A stretch of DNA of 8,103 bases from Clostridiales bacterium (GTDB lineage: Bacteria; Bacillota; Clostridia; Oscillospirales; JAAYXM01), in contig JAAYXM010000243.1 in NCBI GenBank assembly GCA_012515925.1, positions 1 to 8,103 of the forward strand. The letters are read 5' to 3'. A program made the position numbers and the translations under genes. Under the pieces are notes generated by a model. The model searched no databases. It was not told where the DNA came from and saw nothing but the letters and a program-made list of their open reading frames with translations. Positions 1-7,232 of the stretch are shown here, in pieces. The first letter of the stretch is position 1; each line of letters begins with the position of its first letter.

Positions 1-26
1 CTCATTATATTCGTATAAAACCCTTT

Positions 27-1421
27 TTACCCCTCTATATATTTCAATACGGGGTTGCGGGCGGCGCGTGCTTCGTCGGGACGGCCGACAGGCGTTGTCG
101 TCGGCGATGCCTTTAGCTTTTCGGGGTTTTCATGCGCGGTATCGTAAAGGCTAAGCAGCACGTCGCAGGCGAAGTCTATTGTTTCCTTCGTCTCCGTCTC
201 GGTCGGCTCGAACATCAGCGCTTCGCTTACAATCAGCGGGAAATACATGGTTGGCGGGTGCATGCCGGAATCTATCATCGACTTAGCGATATCGAGCGCG
301 GAAACGCCCGTGTTTTTCTTTAAATCCGCGAGACTTGCGACAAATTCATGCATGCAGCCGCGGTTATACGGTATCGTATACTTCCCGCCGAGTCTTTTCA
401 TCATATAATTCGCGTTTAGTACGGCGTTGTAAGCCGCGTCATGAAGCCCGTCCCGCCCGAGCATCATTATGTAAACCAGCGCCTTTACGACTACAAGGAA
501 ATTCCCGTAAAACGCCTTGACTCGCCCGATGCTTTTTTTCGAGCCGGAGCCCGGCAGGAATTCCTTTAAAAACCCCCTGCAGCCCACGGGCCCGCTTCCG
601 GGTCCGCCGCCGCCGTGGGGCGTCCCGAAGGTTTTGTGCAGATTCAGATGTACGATGTCAAAGCCCATGTCCCCCGGTCGCGCGACACCCAAAACCGCGT
701 TTAAATTCGCGCCGTCGTAATAGCTTAACCCCCCGGCGTTATGGACCATTTCGGTTATTCTCAGAATATCCCGCTCAAACAGCCCGAGCGTGTTCGGATT
801 TGTCAGCATAAGCCCCGCGGTATCGGGCCCCAATGCCGCGCTAAGCTTTTCGATATCGACACAGCCGTCTGAGCCGGACGGTATATTTATTACCCCAAAC
901 CCGGCCATTGCCGCGCTTGCGGGGTTTGTACCGTGCGCCGAATCGGGGACTATGATTTTTTTGCGGTTATAATCTCCCCGGCTTTCGTGATACGCCTTCA
1001 TCAGCATAAGCCCGGTAAACTCGCCGTGGGCGCCCGCCGCCGGCGCGAAGCTCACCGCGTCCATACCCGTTATCTCGCAGAGGTAATTTTCGCACAGCTC
1101 AAGCACGCCGCGACAGCCCTTAACCGTATGCTCCGGCTGCAGCGGGTGGATGTCCGTAAAGCCGCGAAGCGAGGCCATATCCTCGGATATCTTCGGGTTA
1201 TATTTCATCGTACAGGAGCCGAGCGGATAAAAACCCTTGTTCAGCCCAAAGGTCTTTGAGGCAAGCGCCGAATAATGCCGGCAAAGCCCGGTTTCGGAAA
1301 CGCCGGGAAAGTCTTCATAATCCTCACCGCGATACTCGTCGGGCAGGGAGTATTCCGGAACGGTTGATTCGGATATATAGCTTCCCGCCGCGCTGTCGCG
1401 ATATTCAAATATCAGCTTCAT
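27..1421 (-). CDS. gcvPB: Glycine dehydrogenase (aminomethyl-transferring), P-protein subunit 2
   Basis: This is the PLP-carrying subunit of split glycine decarboxylase (P protein). With GcvPA it decarboxylates glycine and passes the aminomethyl group to the lipoyl arm of GcvH in the cytosol. Of 464 residues, the PLP lysine is Lys263 in the HLNLHKTFGTPHGGGGPG motif. Other family blocks are GFYPLGSCTMKYNPK (about 63-77), DSAHGTNPASAAMAGF (160-175), TNPNTLGLFE (207-216) and the C-terminal PVGRPDEARAARNPVLK. The frame stays open upstream to 1496, but I chose the ATG at 1421: it begins the typical MKLIFEYR, follows an AAAGGAGG site by about 10 bases, and overlaps the gcvPA stop by 4 bases (ATGA), which suggests translational coupling. 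It is the last gene of the operon in the window. Only 26 bases follow the TAA and no terminator is visible, so transcription may continue past the edge. Confidence 0.97.
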   Translation of the reverse strand: MKLIFEYRDSAAGSYISESTVPEYSLPDEYRGEDYEDFPGVSETGLCRHYSALASKTFGLNKGFYPLGSCTMKYNPKISEDMASLRGFTDIHPLQPEHTVKGCRGVLELCENYLCEITGMDAVSFAPAAGAHGEFTGLMLMKAYHESRGDYNRKKIIVPDSAHGTNPASAAMAGFGVINIPSGSDGCVDIEKLSAALGPDTAGLMLTNPNTLGLFERDILRITEMVHNAGGLSYYDGANLNAVLGVARPGDMGFDIVHLNLHKTFGTPHGGGGPGSGPVGCRGFLKEFLPGSGSKKSIGRVKAFYGNFLVVVKALVYIMMLGRDGLHDAAYNAVLNANYMMKRLGGKYTIPYNRGCMHEFVASLADLKKNTGVSALDIAKSMIDSGMHPPTMYFPLIVSEALMFEPTETETKETIDFACDVLLSLYDTAHENPEKLKASPTTTPVGRPDEARAARNPVLKYIEG

Positions 1422-2728
1422 TTCCCGCACGCCTCCTTTACGATTGCTGCCGCGAAATCCATTTCCTCGCGGGTATTTAACTCGGTGGCGCACCACAGTA
1501 TGCCGCGGTCCCCGACAGGCAGACCGCCTAAAATCCCGTGTTCCTCGAGCTTGCTCAACAACTTTTCCGTATCAACGGGCAGGTCAGTGACAAACTCGTG
1601 GAAAAACTCGCCGCTAAACCGGAGAGTAACGCCTTTTGTTTCACAAAGGTTTTTCGCGAAATAATGCGCGTTTGAGACACACTGCCTCGCGACGCTTTGA
1701 AGCCCCGAAAAGCCCAGCGCGTTTAAATAAACCGCGGCTTGCAGCGCGCAGTGCGCCTGATTTGAACATATATTGCTGTCCGCTTTCTCGCGCCTGATAT
1801 GCTGCTCACGCGCCTGCAGGGTCAGCACGAACGCGCGTCTGCCCTGCTTGTCCGCGGTTTCGCCCACGATTCTGCCGGGCAGCCTGCGCACAAGCTCGGA
1901 TTTGCATGCCATGAAACCAAAATACGGCCCGCCGTAGGATAACGGAATACCGAGCGGCTGGCCTTCGCCCACCGCGATATCCGCCCCGGCCTTCGACGGC
2001 CTTTTTAAAAGCGCAAGGCTTATTGGATTGCAACTTAAAATATACTTTGCACCCGCGTTACGCGCTATATCGCCGATTTTCTTCGTGTCCTCTATAAGAC
2101 CGTGGAAATTCGGCTGCTGGACAATACAGCACGCGGCGTCGGGCCCGAGCCGTTCTGAAAGCTTCGCTGTATCCGTTACCCCGTCCTTCGCCGGAACAAG
2201 CGTCAGCTCTATGTTTTTCCCGCCGCAGTAGGTTTTTACGGTTTCGATTACCTGCGGATTGACGGTTTCGGAAATCAATACGCGGTTTCGGCCGCCCGAT
2301 ACGCACATGGCGCTCGCGGCGGCCGCCGCGGTTGCGCCGTCATATACCGAGGCGTTTGAAACGTCCATGCCCGTAAGCCTGCATATAAGTGTCTGATACT
2401 CAAATATTGCCTGTAATATCCCCTGGCTGATTTCGGGCTGGTAAGGCGTATACGCCGTTACAAACTCCTCTTTCCGCGCAATCGCGCCGACAACCGCGGG
2501 TATGTAATGCCTATACGCGCCCGCGCCGCGGAAAACGGTATCAAATACCTTGTTCTGAGACGCGAGCTTTTCTACCTCGCGTCTCACCGACTGCTCCGGC
2601 ATGCCCTCGGGGATATTAAGAGCACGTTTAAGCTTAACGTCTTCCGACAGTTCGGAAAACGGCTCATAGCCCAGAAATTTTCGCATTTCCTCCCGGTCGG
2701 AAGCACCCGACGGAATAAACCCAGACAT
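1418..2728 (-). CDS. gcvPA: Glycine dehydrogenase (aminomethyl-transferring), P-protein subunit 1
   Basis: This is subunit 1 of split glycine decarboxylase, which forms the active P protein with GcvPB and does not carry the PLP lysine. The 436 residues are close to the family's usual size of about 450. Visible family blocks are YTPYQPEISQG (93-103), QQPNFHG (204-210), GEGQPLGIPLSYGGPYFG (254-271) and the very conserved QAREQHIRREKADSNICSNQ (305-324). The frame can be extended five codons upstream to a TTG at 2743 that would overlap gcvH, but the ATG at 2728 has an AAAGGTGA ribosome binding site at normal spacing and is preferred. It starts 11 bases after the gcvH stop and its own stop overlaps the gcvPB start. 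Fusion of PA and PB into one chain is the rule in proteobacteria and eukaryotes, so the split form fits a Gram-positive anaerobe. Confidence 0.97.
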   Translation of the reverse strand: MSGFIPSGASDREEMRKFLGYEPFSELSEDVKLKRALNIPEGMPEQSVRREVEKLASQNKVFDTVFRGAGAYRHYIPAVVGAIARKEEFVTAYTPYQPEISQGILQAIFEYQTLICRLTGMDVSNASVYDGATAAAAASAMCVSGGRNRVLISETVNPQVIETVKTYCGGKNIELTLVPAKDGVTDTAKLSERLGPDAACCIVQQPNFHGLIEDTKKIGDIARNAGAKYILSCNPISLALLKRPSKAGADIAVGEGQPLGIPLSYGGPYFGFMACKSELVRRLPGRIVGETADKQGRRAFVLTLQAREQHIRREKADSNICSNQAHCALQAAVYLNALGFSGLQSVARQCVSNAHYFAKNLCETKGVTLRFSGEFFHEFVTDLPVDTEKLLSKLEEHGILGGLPVGDRGILWCATELNTREEMDFAAAIVKEACGK

Positions 2729-2739
2729 TAAATCACCTT

Positions 2740-3108
2740 TCAATCCTCAAGCTTCGCGTATTCTTCCGCGGTTAAAAACTCCGCTTTATCGGTGATATCC
2801 TTAACCTTTATAAACCACGCCTCATAAGGCGCTTCGTTTACTTTCCCGGGTGCGTCCGCAAGCTCGCTGTTTACCTCTGAAACAACGCCCGTAACGGGGC
2901 TGTAAACCTCGGAAACCGCTTTTACCGACTCAACCTCCGAAAACTGCTCGCCGAGCGTAACCGTATCACCTACCTCGGGAAGGCTTAGAAATACCAGATC
3001 CCCGAGTGCCTGCTGAGCGTGGTCGGAAATCCCGATTACCGCGGTATCGCCTTCAAGGCTTACCCATTCATGCGTTTTAGTATACTTAAGAGTTTTAGGA
3101 TCATACAT
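2740..3108 (-). CDS. gcvH: Glycine cleavage system H protein (lipoyl carrier)
   Basis: This small carrier protein shuttles the aminomethyl intermediate from the P protein to the T protein on a lipoyl arm, which is then reoxidised by dihydrolipoamide dehydrogenase. It has 122 residues, the usual length being about 125-130. The N-terminal block KYTKTHEWV (about 8-16) and the lipoylation block VESVKAVSEVYSPVTG are clear, and Lys63 in ESVKA is the lipoyl attachment residue. The C-terminal block contains EAWFIKVK and EFLTAEEYAKL. The ATG at 3108 is preceded by a strong AAAGGAGG site 8 bases away. It lies 15 bases downstream of gcvT and 11 bases upstream of gcvPA. No lipoate ligase or lipoyl synthase gene is in the window, so the modification enzyme must be encoded elsewhere. 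Confidence 0.98.
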   Translation of the reverse strand: MYDPKTLKYTKTHEWVSLEGDTAVIGISDHAQQALGDLVFLSLPEVGDTVTLGEQFSEVESVKAVSEVYSPVTGVVSEVNSELADAPGKVNEAPYEAWFIKVKDITDKAEFLTAEEYAKLED

Positions 3109-3123
3109 TGTGATATCCTCCTT

Positions 3124-4212
3124 TTATTTTTTCTCCCTTTTATAGAAAGGAAGCTTTATAACTGTTGCGTCAAGCCTTTTCCCGCGCACATCGACGGAAA
3201 GAGCCGTGCCGATTTCCGAATATCCGGTGTCAATCAACGCCATCGCGGCGGGATATCCGAGCGTCGGGCAGAAATTACCCGATGTGGTTTTTCCGACTGT
3301 TTTTTCGCCGGAATATACGTCGCAGTTTTCCCGGGCTATGCCTCGCCCCAATATCTTTAAGCCGGCTCGTATTCTCGCCGGCCCGGCTTTTTCCGCGAGG
3401 GCGGCTTTCCCTATGAAATCGGGCTTGTCGGGCTTTACGAAGAAGCCGAGCCCGGCTTCAAACGGCGTAATGTCCATACCTAATTCATGGCCGTAAAGAG
3501 GCATGCCCGCCTCGAACCTCAGCGTGTCCCTCGCGCCAAGCCCGCACGGAATAAGGCCGTATTTTTCGCCGTGCCTGAGCAGAAGCTCCCACAGCGTCGG
3601 CGCGTCTTTATTCTCGCAGTATATTTCAAAGCCCGCCTCCCCCGTATAACCGGTTTTTGAGACCATGCACCTTATACCGTTTAATTCGACATCGCCGCAA
3701 AACGTATAATACTTTACCGGAAGCTTATCCTTATCGACAAGCTCCGCAAGAATATCAAGGGATTTCGGGCCCTGCAGCGCAAGCTGAGCGGTAACGCCGG
3801 ACAAATCCTTCATCATAGCGTTTCCGGTAATATTTTTTGATATCCATTCGATATCCTTTTCGATATTCGCCGCGTTCAATACTATAAAGTATTCGTTTTC
3901 TTTAACGCGGTATACCAGCACGTCGTCCACAACCCCGCCGGAATCATTGCACATCAGCGTGTATCTGACCTGCCCGTCATACATGCCGTAAAAATCGTTC
4001 GTAAACAGCCGCTGAATATTATTCAGCGCGTCGTAGCCTGAGATGACAACCTCGCCCATATGCGAAACGTCAAACAGCCCGGCGGCGTTTCTCACCGCGT
4101 TATGCTCGGAAATAATCCCGTTTTTATACTGAATCGGCAGGGAAAACCCGCAAAAATCCACGATTTTCCCGCCGTATTTTACGTGGCAGTCATATAACGG
4201 CGTTTTTTTCAT
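3124..4212 (-). CDS. gcvT: Glycine cleavage system T protein (aminomethyltransferase)
   Basis: This enzyme releases ammonia from aminomethyl-lipoyl GcvH and moves the one-carbon unit to tetrahydrofolate, giving 5,10-methylene-THF. The 362 residues match the family's usual length. Visible blocks are GLFDVSHMGE (45-54), SGGVVDDVLVYR (91-102) with the aspartate pair 96/97 of the folate site, TGYTGEAGFEIY (187-198), GLGARDTLRFEAGMPLYGHE (224-243), and TSGNFCPTLGY (310-320) near the C-terminus. The reading frame is open for 77 further codons upstream, to an ATG at 4443, but that stretch is the riboswitch leader. The true start is the ATG at 4212, which begins MKKTPLYDCH and has an AAAGGAG site about 9 bases before it. 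As first gene of the operon, its expression is set by the glycine riboswitch immediately upstream. Confidence 0.97.
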   Translation of the reverse strand: MKKTPLYDCHVKYGGKIVDFCGFSLPIQYKNGIISEHNAVRNAAGLFDVSHMGEVVISGYDALNNIQRLFTNDFYGMYDGQVRYTLMCNDSGGVVDDVLVYRVKENEYFIVLNAANIEKDIEWISKNITGNAMMKDLSGVTAQLALQGPKSLDILAELVDKDKLPVKYYTFCGDVELNGIRCMVSKTGYTGEAGFEIYCENKDAPTLWELLLRHGEKYGLIPCGLGARDTLRFEAGMPLYGHELGMDITPFEAGLGFFVKPDKPDFIGKAALAEKAGPARIRAGLKILGRGIARENCDVYSGEKTVGKTTSGNFCPTLGYPAAMALIDTGYSEIGTALSVDVRGKRLDATVIKLPFYKREKK

Positions 4213-4239
4213 TAAGCTTCTCTCCTTTCGCGTATATGT

Positions 4240-4278
4240 AAAAAAACAGAGACACACCCCAATAAGATATGCCTCTGT
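4240..4278 (-). terminator. Riboswitch-controlled intrinsic terminator before gcvT
   Basis: On the minus strand ACAGAGGCAUA (4278-4268) can pair over 11 positions, including two G-U pairs, with UGUGUCUCUGU (4256-4246). The hairpin is followed directly by a run of seven T (4246-4240, the first also being the last stem base). This is the expression platform of the glycine riboswitch. The 3' arm shares bases 4252-4256 with the 3' strand of the second aptamer's P1 helix, so the two folds exclude each other. A hairpin of the same design stands in the same place in the Bacillus subtilis gcvT leader. Confidence 0.88.
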
Positions 4279-4421
4279 ATCATTACCTGAAAGATTCCCC
4301 GCAAACGGGTTGCTTCTTCGGTGCATTGCTGCTTTCCAGAGTTCCGTCCGGACACGGTCCTTTTGCCTGAGAGCTTTTGCGTATACCCCTTCGGCGACAT
4401 TCGAATAATGTTCTCTCCCGA
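4252..4421 (-). promoter_or_regulatory. Tandem glycine riboswitch (two aptamers)
   Basis: The gcvT leader carries the conserved glycine aptamer signatures twice. Aptamer 1 (about 4421-4331) has GGGAGAGAAC, a P2-type hairpin ACAUU/AAUGU, then CGCCGAAGG, CUCUCAGGCAAAAGGACCG and the closing CUCUGGAAAG, all close to consensus. Aptamer 2 (about 4329-4252) has CACCGAAGAAGCAA, a CCCG/CGGG hairpin, and CUUUCAGGUAAUGAUACAGAG. It closes by pairing AUGCACC (4326-4320) with GGUGUGU (4258-4252). The second P1 strand overlaps the terminator arm, so glycine binding should block termination and switch gcvTHPAPB on, as in Bacillus subtilis. That direction is inferred from the fold and the family, not shown here. 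Aptamer 2 departs from consensus at several positions. Confidence 0.95.
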
Positions 4422-4452
4422 ATCCTTCATCCGCGATATTCATTTTTACATG

Positions 4453-4481
4453 ATTATAGCATATGGTTTCGCTTTTATCAA
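4453..4481 (-). promoter_or_regulatory. Sigma-A promoter of the gcv operon
   Basis: On the minus strand TTGATA (4481-4476) and a perfect TATAAT (4458-4453) are separated by 17 bases. Transcription should begin near 4446, giving a leader of about 234 bases that contains the whole riboswitch before the gcvT ATG at 4212. The strength of the match suggests constitutive initiation, with control left to the riboswitch. Confidence 0.85.
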
Positions 4482-4516
4482 CCTTAATCTTGAATTCGCG
4501 TATACAGCGACATATT

Positions 4517-4544
4517 AAAACCGACCCCCGGTGACGCTTTTCAC
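4517..4544 (-). terminator. Possible weak terminator after the DUF2344 gene
   Basis: Just after the TAA at 4552, the minus strand has a short stem ACCG (4532-4529) / CGGT (4523-4520) followed by a run of four T, and an alternative stem GTGA (4544-4541) / TCAC (4534-4531). Each stem is only four base pairs, so termination would be weak and some read-through into the gcv leader is likely. Confidence 0.2.
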
Positions 4545-4551
4545 TGTGGCC

Positions 4552-5223
4552 TTATCTGAACTCCTTCAGGTCTTTGTCCAGTACGCTCAGGCGTCTTATC
4601 TCGAAGAAATCCGGTTTATATCCGGGCAGATACTTTTCTATCGCGTAGATAATATACTTCGGGTTAAGCGAGCCCTCTCCCGCGGAAAGCCGGGCAATCA
4701 GAGAAATAACGCTCTCATCCGCGCCGGCCTTTTTCCCCGCTATGTGTATTTCGTTTATAAAGCGCGTAATATCCGTTTCGGCCTCGCTGCGCTTCGACTT
4801 TTTCGATATAACGACCGGCGGGGTTGAAAAAAGCTTTATAATCTCCGCTTCGTCCTTGTCAAACGCGCCGTCGTATATAAGCTTTATCTCATAATCCGCG
4901 AAAGCTATCTCCTTAAACGGGCGCGCCGACTGATATGCCGAAAGCGCCTTGAGCCCCTCCGGCAGCGCGCTGTTTAAACACGTTACAATATCGTCATAAT
5001 CCGGCATATCAAGCAAAATAACATCAAGCATTTCGCACTCGCTTTTATACCCGAGAGAAAGCGGCTGCGCAATATATATGCACGCGTGGGGGTTAAACCC
5101 CTCGGTATGCCGAACGTTTAACCCCGCGCGGATTACCGCGCGCTGGAACGTGCGCATCAGGTCAAGATGCGAGATGAACGACGCCGGGCTGTCCTTGCTA
5201 AACAGTATCCTTGTCTTATACAT
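4552..5223 (-). CDS. TIGR03936 family radical SAM-associated protein (DUF2344)
   Basis: This 223-residue protein belongs to the DUF2344/TIGR03936 family, whose members are found next to, or fused with, TIGR03960 radical SAM proteins; the biochemical function is not known to me. The N-terminal half holds the family signature: RILFSKDSPASFISHLDLMR (about 4-23), then a basic segment FQRAVIRAGL, EGFNPHACIYIAQPLSLGY and the acidic CEMLDVILLDMP. It has no cysteine cluster of its own, no signal peptide and no membrane segment, so it is likely cytosolic. The frame can be opened to a TTG at 5244, but the ATG at 5223 is preferred: it follows GGGAGG by 8 bases and begins MYKTRILFSK. The start overlaps the end of the upstream radical SAM gene by 8 bases, implying coupled translation and joint action. 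The gene's usual downstream partners in Clostridia (RNase G, rplU) are absent. Confidence 0.92.
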   Translation of the reverse strand: MYKTRILFSKDSPASFISHLDLMRTFQRAVIRAGLNVRHTEGFNPHACIYIAQPLSLGYKSECEMLDVILLDMPDYDDIVTCLNSALPEGLKALSAYQSARPFKEIAFADYEIKLIYDGAFDKDEAEIIKLFSTPPVVISKKSKRSEAETDITRFINEIHIAGKKAGADESVISLIARLSAGEGSLNPKYIIYAIEKYLPGYKPDFFEIRRLSVLDKDLKEFR

Positions 5224-7051
5224 CGCATTTTCCTCCCGCGGCAAGCTTTGACGCGCCGCAGCCCAGGCATTTTTCCCGACAGTCGGGCGAAGTATCCGCC
5301 TTATACGCTAAATCCATCTCGCGTAGCAGAAAGTCACGCGTAACGCCCGTCGAAATATGCTCCCACGGCATTATTTCATCGCGATCACGTGTCCTGTTCG
5401 CGTAAAACTCCGTGGACCCGCCGCACTCCTCAAACGCCTTTTCCCATATGCCGATACTGAAAAACTCGTTCCAGCCGTCAAGCCTTGCCCCGTTTTTCCA
5501 GGCGGTTTCGATAACCTTTCCCAGTCTCCTGTCCCCGCGCGCGAATACGGCTTCAAGAAAGCTCGTGTCCGGGTCATGCCATCTGAATTTAATCGCTTTT
5601 TCTCTTATCGCGTCTTTCAGAAGACGCGCTTTTCGTTGAAACTCGTCCCGCGTATCCTGCGCTACCCATTGAAACGGCGTCGCGGGCTTTGGCACGAAGC
5701 AGGCCGCGCTTACCGTGATTGTTACGCCGCGCGCCTTGTTCGCGGCGTGATTTCTCCACACACGCAATACATTTGACGCGAGTTTTGCAATAGCGAGAAT
5801 ATCCTCGTCGGTTTCTGTCGGAAGTCCTATCATGAAATATAGCTTTACATTGCTCCAGCCGTGCTCAAACGCGATTCTGCACGCGTTTAAAACATCCTCT
5901 TCGTCAATATTCTTGTTTATCACGTTTCTAAGCCTGACGCTTCCCGCCTCGGGCGCGAACGTAAGCCCGCTTTTCCTGACCTTTTGGACACGCTCCAGGA
6001 GTTCGACGGAAAAGTTGTCAGCGCGAAGCGACGGCAGGTTTAAGCTTATGTTTCTCGGCTCGCACCATTCAAGCATCCCGTCGGTCAGCCCTGTCAATTC
6101 CTTATAATCGCTTGTGGACAATGACGCGAGCGAAACCTCCTGATATCCCGAGCCCCGGCATTGGTCAATCCCCTGCCGGATAAGCGTTTCGGCGCGTTTT
6201 GAGCGCACGGGGCGGTACGCAAATCCCGCCTGGCAGAAACGGCAGCCGCGGATACATCCGCGAAACAGTTCCAAAACAACCCGGTCATGAACTATCTCGG
6301 TAGACGGAACAATGGTTTTTCCCGGGAAATAAACCTTATCCATATCGGCTATTACGGCTTTTGTAACGGTTTCCGGCGCGCCTTTCTCCGGGGTTATTTC
6401 CTTAACCGTCCCGTCGGGATTATAAGATACCGAGTACATGGACGGCACATATATTCCGGGAAGCGCGCATGCGGCTTTCAGAAAATCGCGCTTACCGCGG
6501 CCGCTTTTCTTATATTCGCGATATATGTCCAATAGCCTCGGCAGAACCTCTTCCGCCTCGCCGACACAGAATAAATCGATAAAATCCGCGAGGGGCTCGG
6601 GGTTGTACGCGCAGGGGCCGCCGGCTATTACGAGCGGTTCACGCTCGCCGCGTTCAGCGGCGCGGACGGTAATCCCGCCCAAATCGAGCATATTCAAAAC
6701 CGCGCTGTAGCTCATTTCATACTGTAATGTAAAACCGACCACGTCAAACTGGTGTAAAGGTGTTCCGCTTTCCAGCCCATAAAGCTTCAGGTTGTTTTCG
6801 CGAAGCTTATCCTCAAAATCCGGCCAGGGCGCAAATACCCTCTCGCACCAGGTTTTCTCGTGTTCGTTCAAAAGACCGTATAAAATCCTTAGTCCCAGAT
6901 GGCTCATTCCGATTTCGTATACGTCGGGAAAGCAGAACGCGAAGCGCAAATCCACATTCTCCGGGTTTTTTACTATGCTGTTATACTCCCCTCCCGTGTA
7001 GCGCGCGGGCTTCTGCACCGACGGGAGTATCCGCTCGATTTCCTTTTGCAT
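5216..7051 (-). CDS. TIGR03960 family B12-binding-type radical SAM protein
   Basis: This is a 611-residue radical SAM enzyme of unknown substrate. The N-terminus has the family block ILPSVQKPARYTGGEYNS (about 8-25), and residues about 35-180 correspond to the cobalamin-binding-like domain of this family. The radical SAM core follows, with the [4Fe-4S] motif CIRGCRFC (Cys266, Cys270, Cys273), SLASLSTSDY (308-317), LTFAPEAGSVRLR (363-375) and LYFMIGLPTETDEDI (404-418). The C-terminus carries a second cysteine group, CREKCLGCG (Cys591, 595, 598) plus Cys609, a pattern I recall as typical of the family, which may bind metal or an extra cluster. The ATG at 7051 has a GGAG site about 9 bases before it and a promoter 40 bases further up. 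The protein's end overlaps the DUF2344 start, and the two very likely work together. The link to RNA or ribosome biology known from other genomes rests on gene neighbourhood only. Confidence 0.94.
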   Translation of the reverse strand: MQKEIERILPSVQKPARYTGGEYNSIVKNPENVDLRFAFCFPDVYEIGMSHLGLRILYGLLNEHEKTWCERVFAPWPDFEDKLRENNLKLYGLESGTPLHQFDVVGFTLQYEMSYSAVLNMLDLGGITVRAAERGEREPLVIAGGPCAYNPEPLADFIDLFCVGEAEEVLPRLLDIYREYKKSGRGKRDFLKAACALPGIYVPSMYSVSYNPDGTVKEITPEKGAPETVTKAVIADMDKVYFPGKTIVPSTEIVHDRVVLELFRGCIRGCRFCQAGFAYRPVRSKRAETLIRQGIDQCRGSGYQEVSLASLSTSDYKELTGLTDGMLEWCEPRNISLNLPSLRADNFSVELLERVQKVRKSGLTFAPEAGSVRLRNVINKNIDEEDVLNACRIAFEHGWSNVKLYFMIGLPTETDEDILAIAKLASNVLRVWRNHAANKARGVTITVSAACFVPKPATPFQWVAQDTRDEFQRKARLLKDAIREKAIKFRWHDPDTSFLEAVFARGDRRLGKVIETAWKNGARLDGWNEFFSIGIWEKAFEECGGSTEFYANRTRDRDEIMPWEHISTGVTRDFLLREMDLAYKADTSPDCREKCLGCGASKLAAGGKCDV

Positions 7052-7097
7052 TTATATTTAGCTCCAATCCGGCGAAAGTATTATAAACATTGTGATT

Positions 7098-7126
7098 ATT
7101 ATATCTGAACACCCGATAGTTATCAA
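7098..7126 (-). promoter_or_regulatory. Sigma-A promoter of the radical SAM gene pair
   Basis: On the minus strand TTGATA (7126-7121) and a perfect TATAAT (7103-7098) are 17 bases apart. Transcription should start near 7091, giving a 5' leader of about 40 bases before the ATG at 7051. The hexamers and spacing are the same as those of the gcv promoter, although the spacer bases differ. Confidence 0.82.
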
Positions 7127-7146
7127 CATTTTATCTTAATAAGAGC

Positions 7147-7192
7147 GGCTGAAGGTGTACCGCGACACACAGGGGGCAGTTCTTCAGTGTCG
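7147..7192. repeat. Small palindromic, REP-like intergenic element
   Basis: CGACAC (7163-7168) and GTGTCG (7187-7192) form an inverted pair around a G-rich core, AGGGGGCAGTTCTTCA (7171-7186). A competing pair, CTGAAG (7149-7154) and CTTCAG (7182-7187), uses part of the same right-hand side. The layout of a GGGGnnnGTTC core between GACAC and GTGTC arms resembles palindromic repeats scattered between genes in several Firmicutes. This is from memory and only one copy is in the window, so the repeat nature is unproven. No transposase gene is nearby. Confidence 0.35.
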
Positions 7193-7232
7193 TTTACCCC
7201 GAGGAAAAACGCAAGCCGCAATTAATACAGCT

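Noticed and set aside
3..9. TATAAT with an ATG on the minus strand just after gcvPB, as a possible promoter or next gene start.
   Set aside because: There is no matching -35 box at proper spacing, the nearest purine-rich stretch is about 19 bases from the ATG, and only five bases remain before the edge.
1422..1496. Upstream extension of gcvPB by 25 codons.
   Set aside because: It would overlap gcvPA by 79 bases. The ATG at 1421 has a good ribosome binding site and the expected family N-terminus.
1806..2306. Two medium-length minus-strand frames inside gcvPA (75 and 82 codons).
   Set aside because: They are out-of-frame shadows of a fully conserved gene, rich in arginine from the local GC content, with no recognisable domain.
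4213..4443. An ATG at 4443 opens a frame continuous with gcvT through the whole riboswitch (77 extra codons).
   Set aside because: The ATG lies within a few bases of the predicted transcription start, leaving no room for a ribosome binding site. The encoded residues match no part of the T protein, and the bases are explained by conserved aptamer structure.
5357..5776. A 139-codon plus-strand frame opposite the radical SAM gene.
   Set aside because: It is antisense to a conserved domain, has no recognisable motif, and shows composition typical of a shadow frame.
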